DNA of 64,000 bases from Epiperipatus broadwayi (Eukaryota > Onychophora > Udeonychophora > Euonychophora > Peripatidae), in NCBI GenBank assembly GCA_028023455.1, contig JAQFVV010006215.1:11143524-11207523 (forward strand). The letters are read 5' to 3'. The notes under the pieces were generated by a model. It did not search any database. It had not been told where the DNA came from and saw nothing but the letters and a program-made list of their open reading frames with translations. Of this stretch, positions 37,234-49,194 are shown piece after piece. Each line of letters begins with the position of its first letter. Position 1 is the stretch's first letter. The translations under genes and the position numbers were made by a program.

Positions 37234-37494
37234 GCATCATATTCTTTTATTGATTAATGTTAGCTTAGATAAGTATCTTAAACAATAAAAATTATTTTTA
37301 AATGAATTTCAATTCAAAAATGCACTTGATGTTCTAACTCATATTCATGAAACTGAGTTGACCAATGCTTATCCAAATTTGAGCATATCATTAAGAATGT
37401 TACGAACTTTTCCTACAAGTGTAGCTAGTGAAGAGAGATCATTTTTAAAATTAAAAATTATAAAAAGATTGGCTGGTGAATTTGTCAATGATAG

Positions 37495-38026
37495 CTATAG
37501 AGCAGTGATTTTCAACCCTTGGTCCGTGGACCGGTGCCGGGCCACAGGAAAGTCTGTAATAACAAAATAATAAGAGTTTAAACTTTTAATTAATATAAAC
37601 AATTTTTATTTATTTTTTCATCTCATTTTTACCCAATTAAAAAAAAAGAAACAGAACGAAAACAAAATCTAATCAATCATACATCTATTAATTTGTTTTT
37701 TTTTTTAGTTATCATAGATGTTTTGGGGGAGGGGGTAGAATTAAATTTTTTATTACTTTTCTAAAAAAATTCAAAATTAAAAAAAAAAGTTTTTTTATTA
37801 TACAAACTCCATATATATATAATTTCATCTTGTATGCACATTGTTGTTTTTATCAGTTATAATAATTATGCTCATCTAAAGCTAAGCAGTTTACATCTTT
37901 AAGAAAATTTATCTATAGACTTCTGCCGGTCAGGAAACCTTATTCTTACTTTGCCGGGCCGCGAAACCTTATCCTTATTTCTACCGGTTCGCAGATGTGA
38001 AAAGGTTGAAGACCACTGCTATAGAG
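37495..38026. mobile_element. hAT-type MITE (516 bp) with 8-bp target duplication
   Basis: The element spans 37503-38018. Termini CAGTGATTTTCAACC and GGTTGAAGACCACTG are inverted repeats with the CAGTG..CAACC consensus of hAT elements. CTATAGAG at 37495-37502 and 38019-38026 is a perfect 8-bp duplication, the hAT hallmark. The left end carries GGTCCGTGGACCGGTGCCGG and the right end related GCCGG..CCGG blocks, GC-rich against the background. No transposase inside, so it is non-autonomous. Confidence 0.92.
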
Positions 38027-38065
38027 CATGTCCTATGCAATACTCTTAAGTGTTGATGTTATTGG

Positions 38066-39890
38066 ATCTAAATTTAGTTCTGTAAAAGCTCAGAAAATAA
38101 ATTTATAATTAAATAATAGTAATTTTTTTCATTGTTATCTTTAATAAAACATTAAAATGTATATGTAGAATTTGTTTTATTTTTTGGAAGGGTGCGCACC
38201 AATTATTGTTTTGCATAAGAGCGTTGACAACTCTTTCTCCTGTCTTGTTCATCAGGGTTAAAATAATTTGTTTTTTCACTAAAAATTGTTATACGCTAAA
38301 AGTCAAATATGTAAATAGAGCAAGCATACAAAATAAAATTATTTTTAAAAAACTGAGTGAAAAGAGTTATTTTTTAAACTATTATTCCTTTAATGTATTT
38401 AGTATTAATCTTTTGCTAGAATTTGATTTTAATTAAATAAATAAACAAAGACTATTAAAAACTCAAAGAAAAGATGACTTTCTCATCTCCTGAATAGACT
38501 TTTCAAACTCAATAAGCCCATTCAAACGTGATTTGTTTTTACAAGAAAAGAAATAAAAAATAAAGGAAGTTAACATTAAACATTTAAAGATTTTTATTTT
38601 AATTAAATGATTTCTATATATCGTAAAAAATTTGAAAACCTATCTATACATTTTTTAATCCCGAACTTTTTGTATATATATACAGACACGCGTGCAAAAA
38701 TATTCGTGATTCATATAAAATAAGTTTATCCATAGTCAAAGTGCTTTATGATGTCTTTGTAAGTATAATAGAGCTCGTTAATAACTCAACAAAAGCATTA
38801 TTATAGATGGTAGACAAAAAAATAGTTCCAACCATAATTAAGTCTTCAGAAAATTATTTTAAAAGCTCATTTCCATTTTTCGTTTTAAAAAATAAAGTAA
38901 AATAAACTTTAAAAAGAATATTGAAATTATAGGTATGTGATTTTACAATGCATACTCTATTATCATAAAGGTTGCCCTCATACAACGTGCGTCTACATAT
39001 ATATATATAAATTTTCTGTGAAAGTAGAATATACATGTATATATTATTATATTTCTAAGCTATTAGCTCGTTTGTATTCAAAATTAGCAAGATAAAATTA
39101 AATGTGTTTAAATCAATATTTGACAGAAGACAAATGGACAATAAGTTTACGACTATTTTCATCAGTCTACACCTTATTGTATTATCAGAATAAGACTTTT
39201 GGCTTAAATGTCAAATAAATTCAAAGTTATGATCTAATAATGATCTTCCAAACGTCTTTCAACAAATATAGCACAATTATAAATAAGTGTAAAATAAAGC
39301 TGTGTTCTGAATATATATGTGTGTGTGTGTGTGATTTGTGTGTGTATAATACCGTATTGAAATTATAATGAGAATTTACACTGTATATCTCTAGATAATT
39401 TCATCTATAATATAACCATAAAACAAACAATTAAAACTGGTGTTGCGAAGTAAAAATACCATATCTTGTAAGAGTACTTGTCTGGTTCAGCTTTAAACTA
39501 AATAATATTAATTTATTTCAAAAAATTCAATATATAATAAAAATTTAATATGAAATATAAATTCCAAATAAAAGCAAGAAAATTTACAAAGTTGTCTAAA
39601 ATTTGCACTATATGCTAACCATTAATCTGGAATATCTGAGCATACGATCGCTAATTATTACTCTAGCACAGGTCTTTAGGCCTCTTCTACTTTAATTGTG
39701 GAAACAATTTTATTTTGTTTATGAATAAATCTCATAATGAATTGCTAGCTTCTAGAAATGCTTTCTACATCTGCAAAAGATTTATTATGTTTTGTTAACA
39801 CGCTTTAGATTTAATAATGGTTTTAATAAAATATAATTATTGGCTGACTAATTGTGACTTAAAAGAGTTTAACTTTCATTTGTATATATA
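38066..39890. other. AT-rich non-coding stretch
   Basis: Nothing recognised except a TG-rich microsatellite at 39317-39346 and a repeat unit at 39386-39500, listed separately. Confidence 0.55.
39386..39500 (+). repeat. Dispersed repeat, copy 1
   Basis: GATAATTTCATCTATAATAT, the following AAACAAACAATTAAAACTGG and CTGGTTCAGCTTTAAACTAA correspond in order to 45165-45285 with about 75-80% identity by eye. The element class is unknown. Confidence 0.5.
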
Positions 39891-40340
39891 TTTTTTTTTC
39901 CAAAATATTTATTAAATAAGTACAATGTTTACAGGACAATTATGTATACATGGTAAATTAAAAGGAAAGCTAGAATTACAAACATAAAGACGAATTACAT
40001 GATTATAAATAACTATAAGATAGTATTATTCTGGGCAAGAGGTAAACCTGAATACCTGGTCTACTGTTAACACACAAGTAGACCAATTAAGCTCACCAAC
40101 TCACCTAGACAAATTGCCTCACACTACCAAGAGTCACTTAGTCAATCTAGAGTTTGGTCAGATCACCATTGGAAAAATCACTACAACTGTGAAGGCTTAG
40201 ATATTTATGCTAAATCTGATGTATTCAGTTAAATATTATCCATTTTGATAACATAAGGATCTGAACTTCTGATTATTAACAAAACCACTTTCAGCAATAT
40301 CTTAGACAGAAGAAACAAAGCGTTTTACCAGCAATCATCC

Positions 40341-41585
40341 TTACAATGCAATCAGAGTCCATGTTTCCTTGAATAATACATTTGGAGCTAGGAGCATATC
40401 ACAGTTTTTAAATTTTATAAGTTTATTCAGAAAGAATTTTCCCTCATGAATTGCACCGAGATTGAAAACCATTTTACAATGAGCAGACCAGAATGCATAG
40501 TTGATAAATAATGACAGCCTAATAGTAGGGATGGATCTTGTCTTAATACTGTCCTTAAGAGAGGTAACAAGGCAAAAATTCACTTTAAGGTTATCAGCAA
40601 TAATCCTTCTAGACCTCCAGAGTCCATGGCATGAGTAAATCAGATGGTCAAATGTTTCGTCATGAGTCTGGCAGAGGGGGAAGATTGGGTCAATTTTGTT
40701 GATGCCTTGCCTATGGAAGAGAAACCAATTAGTGCTAATGGCATTTAAATTTATCTTAATAATAAAATCAAAGAATTTCGGTTCCATAGCCCAGCACCTG
40801 AAGAGGGGGAGGATCTTATTATTTGTCAGGGCAAGTAGAAGTGTTATGGGAATTGTGACAGGGTGAATGAGACTATGTGCTTGCCAAATATTAATCCTGT
40901 TATCAAACGTATCATTCATAATTACCATGTAGCTTTTGATCAAATCAATCGCAGCATCAAAGAAATTCTTGACTCTAGGAGGGGGTCTATCCATTGGGAT
41001 AACTGGCAAAATGACTTGCTCATATCCAAATGATTTGATAAGCATGGTGATAAAATTAAATATCTTTTGAATATGAATGGCTTGAATAGCATGATAAGAA
41101 AGTCTATTATACTTCCGGTGAAGTTGCATCCTGTTAATGATAATTGCAACAACTTTACTTCCCCAGAAAAGTCGGGATGCAAGAGAATTCATTCTATTGA
41201 TAAAAGTCTTAATGATCCTTATGATGGTCATATAATAGTTGATCTTGGCCATGATCTTCATATTGAGAAGCATTACCTTACCATGTAAGGAAAGGTAGAC
41301 TTTAGACAGATGTTTAGTGAGTCTTTCCATCAAGTGCAGAATGTGATTTTGAATATCTTTGGACATTTGGAAGTATGTTTTGGATATCTTAAAGCCAAAA
41401 AACTTTTGAGAGTTGTCTGTAAATTTGGATACAATCTTCTGACCTGAGGATACCTTCCATATAGCTGATTTCAATGGGTTGATGGTGAGACCATAATCAG
41501 CTGTGTATTTATCCAATATGGAGTATAACTGAGGTAAATAGGTTGTTGAAGGGAGGAAGATGATTATGTCATCCATATAAGCCAT
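40341..41585 (-). CDS. LINE-C reverse transcriptase palm to C-terminus (414 codons, intact stretch)
   Basis: The longest frame in the window outside Gypsy-1. It starts MAYMDDIIIFLPS, the catalytic palm motif, then YGLTINPLKSAIWKVSSGQK (thumb side) and KFFGFKISKTYF. A long basic region follows with LFWGSKVVAIIINRMQLHRK. Near residue 335 is a zinc-ribbon-like PLCQTHDETFDHLIYSCHGL, as in the zf-RVT domain of LINE proteins. The upstream palm and fingers lie in other frames (41580-42300). The preserved 1.2-kb frame suggests the copy is not very old. Confidence 0.82.
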   Translation of the reverse strand: MAYMDDIIIFLPSTTYLPQLYSILDKYTADYGLTINPLKSAIWKVSSGQKIVSKFTDNSQKFFGFKISKTYFQMSKDIQNHILHLMERLTKHLSKVYLSLHGKVMLLNMKIMAKINYYMTIIRIIKTFINRMNSLASRLFWGSKVVAIIINRMQLHRKYNRLSYHAIQAIHIQKIFNFITMLIKSFGYEQVILPVIPMDRPPPRVKNFFDAAIDLIKSYMVIMNDTFDNRINIWQAHSLIHPVTIPITLLLALTNNKILPLFRCWAMEPKFFDFIIKINLNAISTNWFLFHRQGINKIDPIFPLCQTHDETFDHLIYSCHGLWRSRRIIADNLKVNFCLVTSLKDSIKTRSIPTIRLSLFINYAFWSAHCKMVFNLGAIHEGKFFLNKLIKFKNCDMLLAPNVLFKETWTLIAL

Positions 41586-42700
41586 GAGTTTATCAATTTG
41601 GCAAGCCTTGGTACATAGACATCAGGTAGTTGTTGTTCGATGGCTTTCAACAGCGGATCAATGTAGACTATAAAGAGAAGAGCACTGAGGGGGAGCCTTG
41701 CAGAATGGATATGTTAGGTTGGAAAAATGAGAGCTTGCCATTCAGTGAGACAGCAATTTCTCTGTTAGACATGAGGTTATCTATGATCTGTATGATAGAG
41801 GTTGGAATGTGATGGCCTTTCAGCAGGTTTAGAAGAGTACTGATGTTAACAATCGAATGCTGCATTGAAATCAAGCTGGACAGCTATGACAGCCTGCTTT
41901 CTCTGTTGTCTAACATAATCAATTAATATTTTAGCTTGACCAATGGCTAAAATTGGTGAAGAATGTTTCTTTGCAAATTGGGAAGAAGATATATTTTGAA
42001 GTATCTTATCCTGGATCTTATCTTTTATGACAGATTCCAGGATTTTAATGATGAGCAGAGACATAGAAATAGGCCAAATGTTTTTGAGGGTGTGGAGATC
42101 TTCATGCTTCTTTAGGAAGGGGACTAAAGGAATAGAATATAGGTAGGATATTGCTACTTTCTCCTGTGCCAAATGGTTGGTCATTCTAAATAGGATGGGA
42201 ATTGTGAAGTGGCTTAGATGATCTAACAGGAAGCGTGGTATAGAATGCAGTCTGGGATGTATTTTATCTGGCAATGCTTGGAGTTTGGCTTTCAGCATAT
42301 CTTCAGTGATACCATGATCATCTTGACAAATTAAAATGTCTTCAATGGGAGTATTAACATGGCTGAGAGAATGAAATTTTGTTCAAAGTGTTTATGGATT
42401 TCCTTAATCATTGGAAGGCGAACGAAGGACTCACCATCAATATTAATGATAGTGGGAGTAGGGGGGTTTAATAGCACCCAGTGCCCAATGCAAGTAGCTT
42501 CTAGTACAACAGTTCTGCTGAGCCAGAAACACCTTGGCACGCTTAATAGACAGATAATCTGCAAGTGCATTCTGTTTGGCTTTATACTGTAGCTTAACAG
42601 ATATAATCTCATCTATAGAAGATGGGGCAGAGTTAAATGCCTTCATTCTGAAATCAAGCTCATCCAAGTCTTTTAGTAATGCCAACGGTCCCTTTCACTT
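41580..42700 (-). pseudogene. LINE-C reverse transcriptase fingers and upper palm
   Basis: Three overlapping frames. 42443-42685 gives a linker (KLQYKAKQNALADYLSIKRA). 41846-42298 gives IWPISMSLLIIKILESVIKD, the fingers motif equal to xWRPISLL, and VQLDFNAAFD, the first palm aspartate. 41668-41874 gives GHHIPTSIIQIIDNLMSNRE and a SILQGSPS block, the usual position of QGxPLSP. At least three frameshifts separate them. Order and spacing are normal for LINE RT. Confidence 0.8.
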
Positions 42701-42780
42701 AATTGTATGGTAAGAAATGATCAATTTAAGAATGCCAATAAAGGCAAACCATGCTTCCTCTATAGGTTTGGCAAGTATAT

Positions 42781-43545
42781 CTATTTTTTAAAATATATAT
42801 AAGCCTCAGATGGTATGGCTTCTGTTATATTCGATTTTGTCAACATTCTGATGGTTTTGCAAGTGGGAGTGATATTATTCACAGCTTCAATCTGAACTAC
42901 TAGGGCAAGATGGTCTGAAAAGACCACATGTTCTAATTTTGCAGTGATGAGAAAATGTATGTCAGGCATATAAAAGAATAGATCAATCAGTGACCTGTAT
43001 TTTCTGATGTAAAAAGAGTAGGAATCATCAGGAAGATGACCCTCTTCACTCATAAATGGCTTGTCTATCAAGTGAATATAGGCTTTTGTAAATTTTGCAT
43101 AAGTGATATTAAAGTCGCCAAAGATTAGGGTGGGGTTGTTATTATTTACCAATAGCATATTAATTATGTTAATGTGCAGCAGGACCTATCTGCATACACA
43201 TATATTATATTGATTACCAAATTTTGATATGTGACTGATATAGCAATAAGGTTATTATCCTTATAGAGTATTATAAATTTATTAGGTGGATGTTTTTTAT
43301 TTATAAGTAAACCGACTCCGCCAGCTGCAGTAACGCTATCAGAGAAAGCTATGTATCCAAGAGATTCAAGACATTCTCTAATTTCTATAATCAGAATTTG
43401 AGTGATATTTTGTTTCACTCATAAAAAATAAATGTGGATTATTGATTGTGATCCATTGTTCAATGGCATATACCCTTTCCAATGAGTTGATACCCCTAAC
43501 ATTTACTCCTACAAACTTATGCAACATAATTGGGTTATGTATCTA
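42781..43545 (-). pseudogene. LINE-C AP-type endonuclease
   Basis: Segments in order: KFVGVNVRGINSLERVYAIE (N-terminal strand, N in the active site), then after a shift AAGGVGLLINKKHPP. A further frame gives PTLIFGDFNITYAKF (GDFN, catalytic Asp and Asn), SLIDLFFYMPDIHFL (usual SRIDxFL block) and VVFSDHLALVVQIE (SDH, catalytic Asp and His). These are all signature blocks of the exonuclease-endonuclease-phosphatase fold. The element's role for it is nicking the target for target-primed reverse transcription. Frame breaks near 43160 and 43420 inactivate it. Confidence 0.8.
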
Positions 43546-43599
43546 TTAAATCTACCGCAAAGAATATAAGGTTCCCTTTTAATTCTCAGCACAAATAAA

Positions 43600-44110
43600 A
43601 TGTAAATTCTAGTTGGGATAGTCTGGATCTTTGTAGTCTGGATCATCAATGGTGTTACCTGAGGTTTCTTCTAACCCAATGAGTTCAATCACCAGGATGC
43701 CATCTGAACCATCAACATCGATGACATGATGTACATCATCAGCAGTCTCTTTTAATGAATTAAGACTCAATATCCTATTATCCTCATCTGATAACTGACA
43801 TTTCTTCTCTGGACTTTTTTCCTAATGTATTGGAATATTGTTTTTCTTCATCTGCTTAAGAGATAAACATCTGTTTTTCTTCCCCGGAGATTTTCCGTCT
43901 TCTGAGCTGGACTTGTGTATAATGGCTGATTTCCTTTTCTTAGTACTGGACTTAACAGAAATCTTTATCAAAACTTACATGCATGGTTTTAAAATGTTTT
44001 TAGATTTTGTTTTTTTTTGCCTGGGGATGGTGGGGTGGGGTGATGTAAGATATATATCATCCAAAATTTCCATTCACCATTGTAGGGAGAAAATAACTGC
44101 TCTTTCCATT
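43600..44110 (-). pseudogene. LINE-C 5' region, possible ORF1 end
   Basis: Minus-strand translation gives a charged low-complexity segment. It has Lys/Ser-rich parts (SSSEDGKSPGKKNRCLSLKQ) and an acidic tail (DVDGSDGILVIELIGLEETS) before the endonuclease start. The position fits the C-terminus of an ORF1 protein, but no RRM, coiled coil or zinc knuckle is visible. Confidence 0.35.
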
Positions 44111-44646
44111 CTGCATTAAAATGGATGTCTTTCCTTTCTTTGTACTTGTTTCAGATACTCTATACCTTTTTTAAAAAAGTATGATAAAAATACTATTTTT
44201 TCAATAAACTATTTAAATTTGTACACCTATTACAACAAAAACAATTATCAATTTCATTTCTGATTGAATGCTATTCAATGCCACCTGTTGTGCCTTTGTA
44301 TAGCATAGTGAACATATCTAAGCTATAAATTTGTAATCAATGTATGCATCATTGCACATTTGAAATAGAGGCATAAGTTGTCTGAGACATTCAGCAACTA
44401 TAATGGATGAAAAATATATTTATTTTATGCATAGCTATCTAATCTAGTGTAATGTAGTATTGGATATCATTATTTTCTATTAATTCAGGCTAACACTTCG
44501 AAACTTTTTGATGATCCACCAGTGAACCATGATTGAAATTTTTCCCATTCTGAGATAGATTATGTAAGACATTAATGGTTTATATATGTAAAAAGTACAC
44601 TTTCCAAATATTATATAATAAGTAATACATTTTCATGAACTAAAGA

Positions 44647-45070
44647 GAATTTGAATCCAGAATTTCAAACTTCCTTCTGTCAACCACTCTATCAATATAA
44701 CCAATATACATGACCATATACATGTGGAATAGATAAATGATCTCCAATATATGTATTTCATACTGAGCTAGCACTCAGTCCAGATCATCATCCCCCACAC
44801 AAATATATAATCAGTGTTCCGTTTATATGAAGATAGAAAATTTATGTAATTAAATGAACAGATTTCAATCCTCTTCACTCTCTCTCTTCATCACTGATTA
44901 TATATGTCTGTGAATGATGATCAAGACCAACTGATGAGTTCTGGTTCAGCATAAAACACATATATTGGAGTTCATTTATCTTTTTCACATGTATGTAGTC
45001 ATGTAAATGAATTACATTGGATAGAGTAGATGACTGAAGGGAGCTTGAAAGTCTGGGTTCAAATCCTCTT
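44647..45070. repeat. Inverted repeat with Pol III box-like outer ends
   Basis: The arms of about 170 bp (44647-44818 and 44893-45065) pair along their length at roughly 75-80%, around a loop of about 75 bp. The right arm, read rightward, contains TGGATAGAGTAG (A-box-like) and, 26 bp later, GGGTTCAAATCC (B-box-like). The left arm carries the mirror image with mutations. The two arms thus look like divergently pointing tRNA-derived units. Either a foldback element or two SINEs joined in inverted order. Confidence 0.6.
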
Positions 45071-45164
45071 TCATTACATCTAGCTTAAGTAAACATACTA
45101 TACTACACTTGTATTTCATTATTAAATATTAAAATTTTAAAGATGATTTCTATGTATCTTTTTT

Positions 45165-45285
45165 TCAGATAATTTCATCCATGATATAATCAGAAAAACA
45201 ATCTATTAATATTGACATTGCAAACTGAAATCAAACCATCTAGTAATAGCATTTATCTGACTCAGATTTAATTTAAAAATGGACC
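45165..45285 (+). repeat. Dispersed repeat, copy 2
   Basis: Counterpart of 39386-39500. Shared order: AGATAATTTCATC.ATGATATAA, AAACAATCTATTAATATTGA, CTGACTCAGATTTAATTTAA. Boundaries unclear. Confidence 0.5.
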
Positions 45286-47240
45286 TACTTTAGTTTATTA
45301 CTCTAGATTATCTAAGAATTGAAAGTTCCTATTATAATTTCAATATTTAATTTATAAAGGCCATAAAAGTCTAATATTTATTATATATAATTCTTTACAG
45401 AAAATATTTATTTATTTGGATAAATAATTAAGAAGTTGTAATACTTCAAGCATTTATGTCTAACTCTTATATAATCTAAAGTAATAAGCTAAAAGAAGTT
45501 CTGCTTTTAGTTTAAAGTTATGTTATATAAATACTATATGAGATGGTGTGATTTCAATTTTCAAATGTCAATTTCAATTGACTGTTTACTTGATTTCGTC
45601 ATAGCTGGCATTAGAAAATTTTAAACAATTTTTATACTTACACTTATAAATTCTGTGAAACTATAGTGTTTGTTATATAGAACTTTTATGGAAGAGAATC
45701 TTTTTATTTGTGAAATATTTGAAAACTTTTGATACCATAAATTTTCACAAATATAAAGTACTTATGTCAACCTCATGACATTTAATTCATTTGCAATTTT
45801 GCAAATTTTTTAACAGTTCCTAGTGACTACACGAATTAAATTTCTAATTTTTTATTGTAACAAATTACTTTTTATTCTTAATTGGATTTCCATAAATTTC
45901 AAATTATTTTTCTAGAAATATAAATGTATAAATGAAAAATATTTTTAAAATTAATATTCCACTTTTGCAAATATAGAAAAAAATTAATAAACTAAAATAT
46001 GTAATCAAAACAATAGTTTTTTGTTAATGTATTTATTACCAAGATTTACTTAGAAGAATGTTTATAACAAGAAATAAAAGCAGTTTAAACTTCATTTTGA
46101 AGGTGAAAATGAATTATTATTAAAATTACATAAAACAAGGAAATTTAAAATTTGACTTAAATTTCTTTAAAAATATTAGAAAGTATAATTACTACTATTC
46201 CTTTTTCAGCCAATCAAAACTTGCATGCTTACATTGTTATTATTTTTCTTGACATTTCTTCTAAAAGAAATACTTTTAAATTAAATATGAGTTTAATCAT
46301 AAATTGCAATATATCACAAATATAATGGCAAAAATCATTATTAATAACTAAACAAACTACAGAAACTACATGTTTTTACTTTTAAAATCTAAACAGAAGA
46401 ATGAGAACTCTCACAAACTATTAACCTACAGTATGGCTCTTTTTTGTGTGTCAGATCTTCCTCTACAATAATGATATCTTGAGATTTTATTTTAAATTAA
46501 TAAATCAATATTATATTAGTTCCTATTTTTGTCATCAAATGAATGCAGAATGGGCAATTTAATGCTAAAAATAGCATACAAGACAGTGGATTAAAGCCAA
46601 AGTTACTGAAGTGCCATTAGTGTTAATGCAATCTGATAGTCAGGGTCACTGAAGGAATTAATTTAGAAAATATGCTAAAAGTGCTTTCAGAAAAATACAT
46701 AAAAATTACCTTTATCTTTCATAATATATTTACATTATCATTTCAATATTTATATCTAAAAAGTCCATGAAACTTTACTATTATATATATGTGATGTAGT
46801 ATAAAACCAGTTGCATATCACTAGTTGAAATTCATTTACAGAAAAAAGATCAGTCATATAACATTAGATTATTTGAGCAGCCTTACCTGCAAAACAAAGT
46901 CTTAATAAAGCACTTAATAAAACAGCATAAGTAAAAGGTAACATCTAACCATTTGCCACAATGATGTTAAGTATACTGAAATTCAGTCTGATGTAAACAA
47001 AAAGCATGAAACTAAATCAACAAAAAATTTACCATATACTAAACAAGATTAATATAATAATCATTTTAAACATTGAAAACTTCCAAGTTAATCATTTTAA
47101 TCTTGTTTTAAATATATTGTAATGATCCAGTATGAAAATAACTATTAATAACATTTTTATATTTACTATACATGATTATTTATTAACATTTTATTATTTA
47201 TTAATATGATTGGTTTTATTATTATTTCTTTTCATACTTA
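45286..47240. other. AT-rich non-coding stretch
   Basis: Nothing recognised. Confidence 0.6.
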
Positions 47241-48300
47241 TTTAATGCCTCCAGCACTGGATTGCACATTTAAGCAGAGGGGTAAAATATCATTGGTAGA
47301 TTAATCATCAATAATACCTATGGCCAGATTCAGGCTACACAAATGCACAGCCCTGACCATTTTTCTTGACCATAGCACCCCTCCATACTTCTGGTACAAC
47401 ATCCATCATCCAAGGTACTTTGTTTGTTTTGAGAACAAGTCACAGATGCCATCTGGCCATATAGGCTGTACACAGCCAGCAAGCCTGGTCAACAGACACA
47501 TGAACCCAGCACTTGAGATTTACCCAGGCTAACTCAACACCTTGATCAAGGGACCCAGTGCAATACTAACTAATATGAGCAATATTTATAATCTTATACT
47601 CCTGGTGATGTAGTTAAAAAAGAGTATAAATCAAGCAATATTTAAATAAACACTTTTTATTCAATGCACACACAATCAAATAAATATTTAGTACAATTAA
47701 ACAAATAAAACCAATAAATATACAATAATTGTTAGTAACTTAATATTACTAAGTGTCCTTCATTTATAGTTCATTTCTTTTAAGAATGTCTAGATACTTA
47801 GTTTACAATTGAAAAGTTATATTTACTTAGGTTTTTTCATTATAGTGAGATGATATCTTTCTGCAGTTAACACATTTCCTTTGGTTCTGATTTTTCAGAT
47901 AGCTGGTCTTTTGGTCTCCAGCAATGGGTTCATGGGTTTCTTTCCATACTTCTGGCAGACAATGTGAAAGCGAGTATATGGCAGCATCTATACTATTATT
48001 GAGGCATTGAGCACAGGTGAGAAAAGTTGATGAAGCAAAGGGCATGAAGCCCAGAAGAACACTCCAAAAGTTCTTTAGCAATGCATATTTCTACTTCTGA
48101 AGCTTCTACATTTAGATTTTCCACAGCAAGTAACTGGTTCTCTGAGGATCATGTTAGCTATGCTCCCAGTAATAACATGAATGATGAATAAATCAATGAA
48201 CCGATTAAGTCCCTGAAAAACATTTTGGAAAATTATTGAGTGACTGAGCAACTTCTGAGCAGCTGAGCAACTACTGAGCAACTTTAACTACTTGATAACA
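47241..48300 (-). pseudogene. Unidentified coding-like relic
   Basis: The segments 47320-47530 and 47830-48290 are clearly less AT-rich than their surroundings. Two overlapping minus-strand frames (48075-48281 and 47827-48081) give LLSHSIIFQNVFQGLNRFID and later NQRKCVNCRKISSHYNEKT. The CxxC end recalls the Cys-rich tail of piggyBac-type transposases, but the rest does not convince me. Could be a DNA transposon relic or a decayed host pseudogene. Confidence 0.25.
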
Positions 48301-49194
48301 ATCAACAAGCAGTCACCTTTATACCTACCTCTCCCATTATCTAATTTTTATCATAATTTTAATTCAGTTTTTAATTAATTACATTATTTATCTAATCTTT
48401 GTTTGGATTCATCTACTATTTTATCAGACAGGAATCTTTCAAAATTTAAATGCATTCCTGCCAAGAAGATAGTTTACAAGATTTATTTTACTAATTAATT
48501 CTATTGAAAATTTTATTTTAAAATCTTTTACACTTATTTATTGTTTTAACATTTACTTTTTTTATTTCAATTATAAAAAGAAGAGAGCGGGTTTTAAATC
48601 TTTATCTGACATGTTTCTCTTTCTCACCCTTATTCTTAATAAAACAATCTACTCTCAAAAGAATGATGCAATCTTTCCTTTTCATTAATTTCATTTTTAA
48701 AAATCTACTTTAAAACAATTTTTGGTTTCTCTTTTTTTTTATAATTTATTTTTTTAAATTATTAACATATGTAACACAGATATATATATATGTATGTGCA
48801 TGTTTTTACAATATATATGTTGCAATCATTACTATATATATATATATATGTAATATACATGTTTCTGTATTTAGTTATTAAGATTTTTGCTGATTTACTC
48901 TGAATGTTAATATGCTTAAGATCTTTGCTACCTATAGATAAAAGGTTACCTTTTATTTATGCTTCTTTATTCAGACTTTATGTTTGTTTTACAGATAGCA
49001 CTCCTAAAATAATCTAATATTAAGTAATAATGATAACATCTATTTTCTGTAATATAACAGTATATTAGTATGTTTCATGCTATAAAAACCTGTAATCCTT
49101 TTATATAACATTTTAAGTATGGATTCAAAAGAGACTAATAAATTTAGCAGAAAATTTACTTTAAATTATTAAGGATTTTAAAACTTCTCACTCG
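48301..49194. other. AT-rich non-coding stretch
   Basis: Nothing recognised; short TA-rich runs at 48780-48850. Confidence 0.6.

Larger units (their letters stand above)
37141..38065 (+). pseudogene. hAT transposase C-terminal relic, split by a hAT MITE
   Basis: NALDVLTHIHETELTNAYPN (from about 37318), then LSISLRMLRTFPTSVASEER and SFLKLKIIK, is the conserved C-terminal dimerisation region of hAT transposases. The P(T/V)S(V/A)ASxERSF signature is nearly intact. Upstream, a 33-bp tandem duplication (37168-37200, 37201-37233) and several stops show decay. The coding sequence is interrupted at 37502 by a MITE and continues for a few codons after 38026. The apparent open frame to 37570 is read-through into the MITE. 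Confidence 0.8.
39891..44110 (-). mobile_element. LINE-C: long non-LTR retrotransposon copy, inactive
   Basis: On the minus strand it contains an ORF1-like charged segment, an AP-type endonuclease, a reverse transcriptase with AYMDD and a Cys/His C-terminus, then about 450 bp of 3' sequence. An A9 tract marks the apparent 3' end near 39891 (plus strand T run). Many stops and frameshifts are present. A truncated relative lies at 32200-32487. I cannot fix the clade. The endonuclease plus the late C..C..H..C ribbon would fit L1/Tx1-like families, while YMDD instead of FADD is atypical. Confidence 0.8.

Noticed and set aside
37358-37570. hAT frame taken as one intact 70-residue protein
   Set aside because: Its last 20 or so codons are read-through into the inserted MITE.
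47320-47532. Plus-strand 70-codon frame
   Set aside because: No family similarity; more likely a shadow of the decayed minus-strand sequence.
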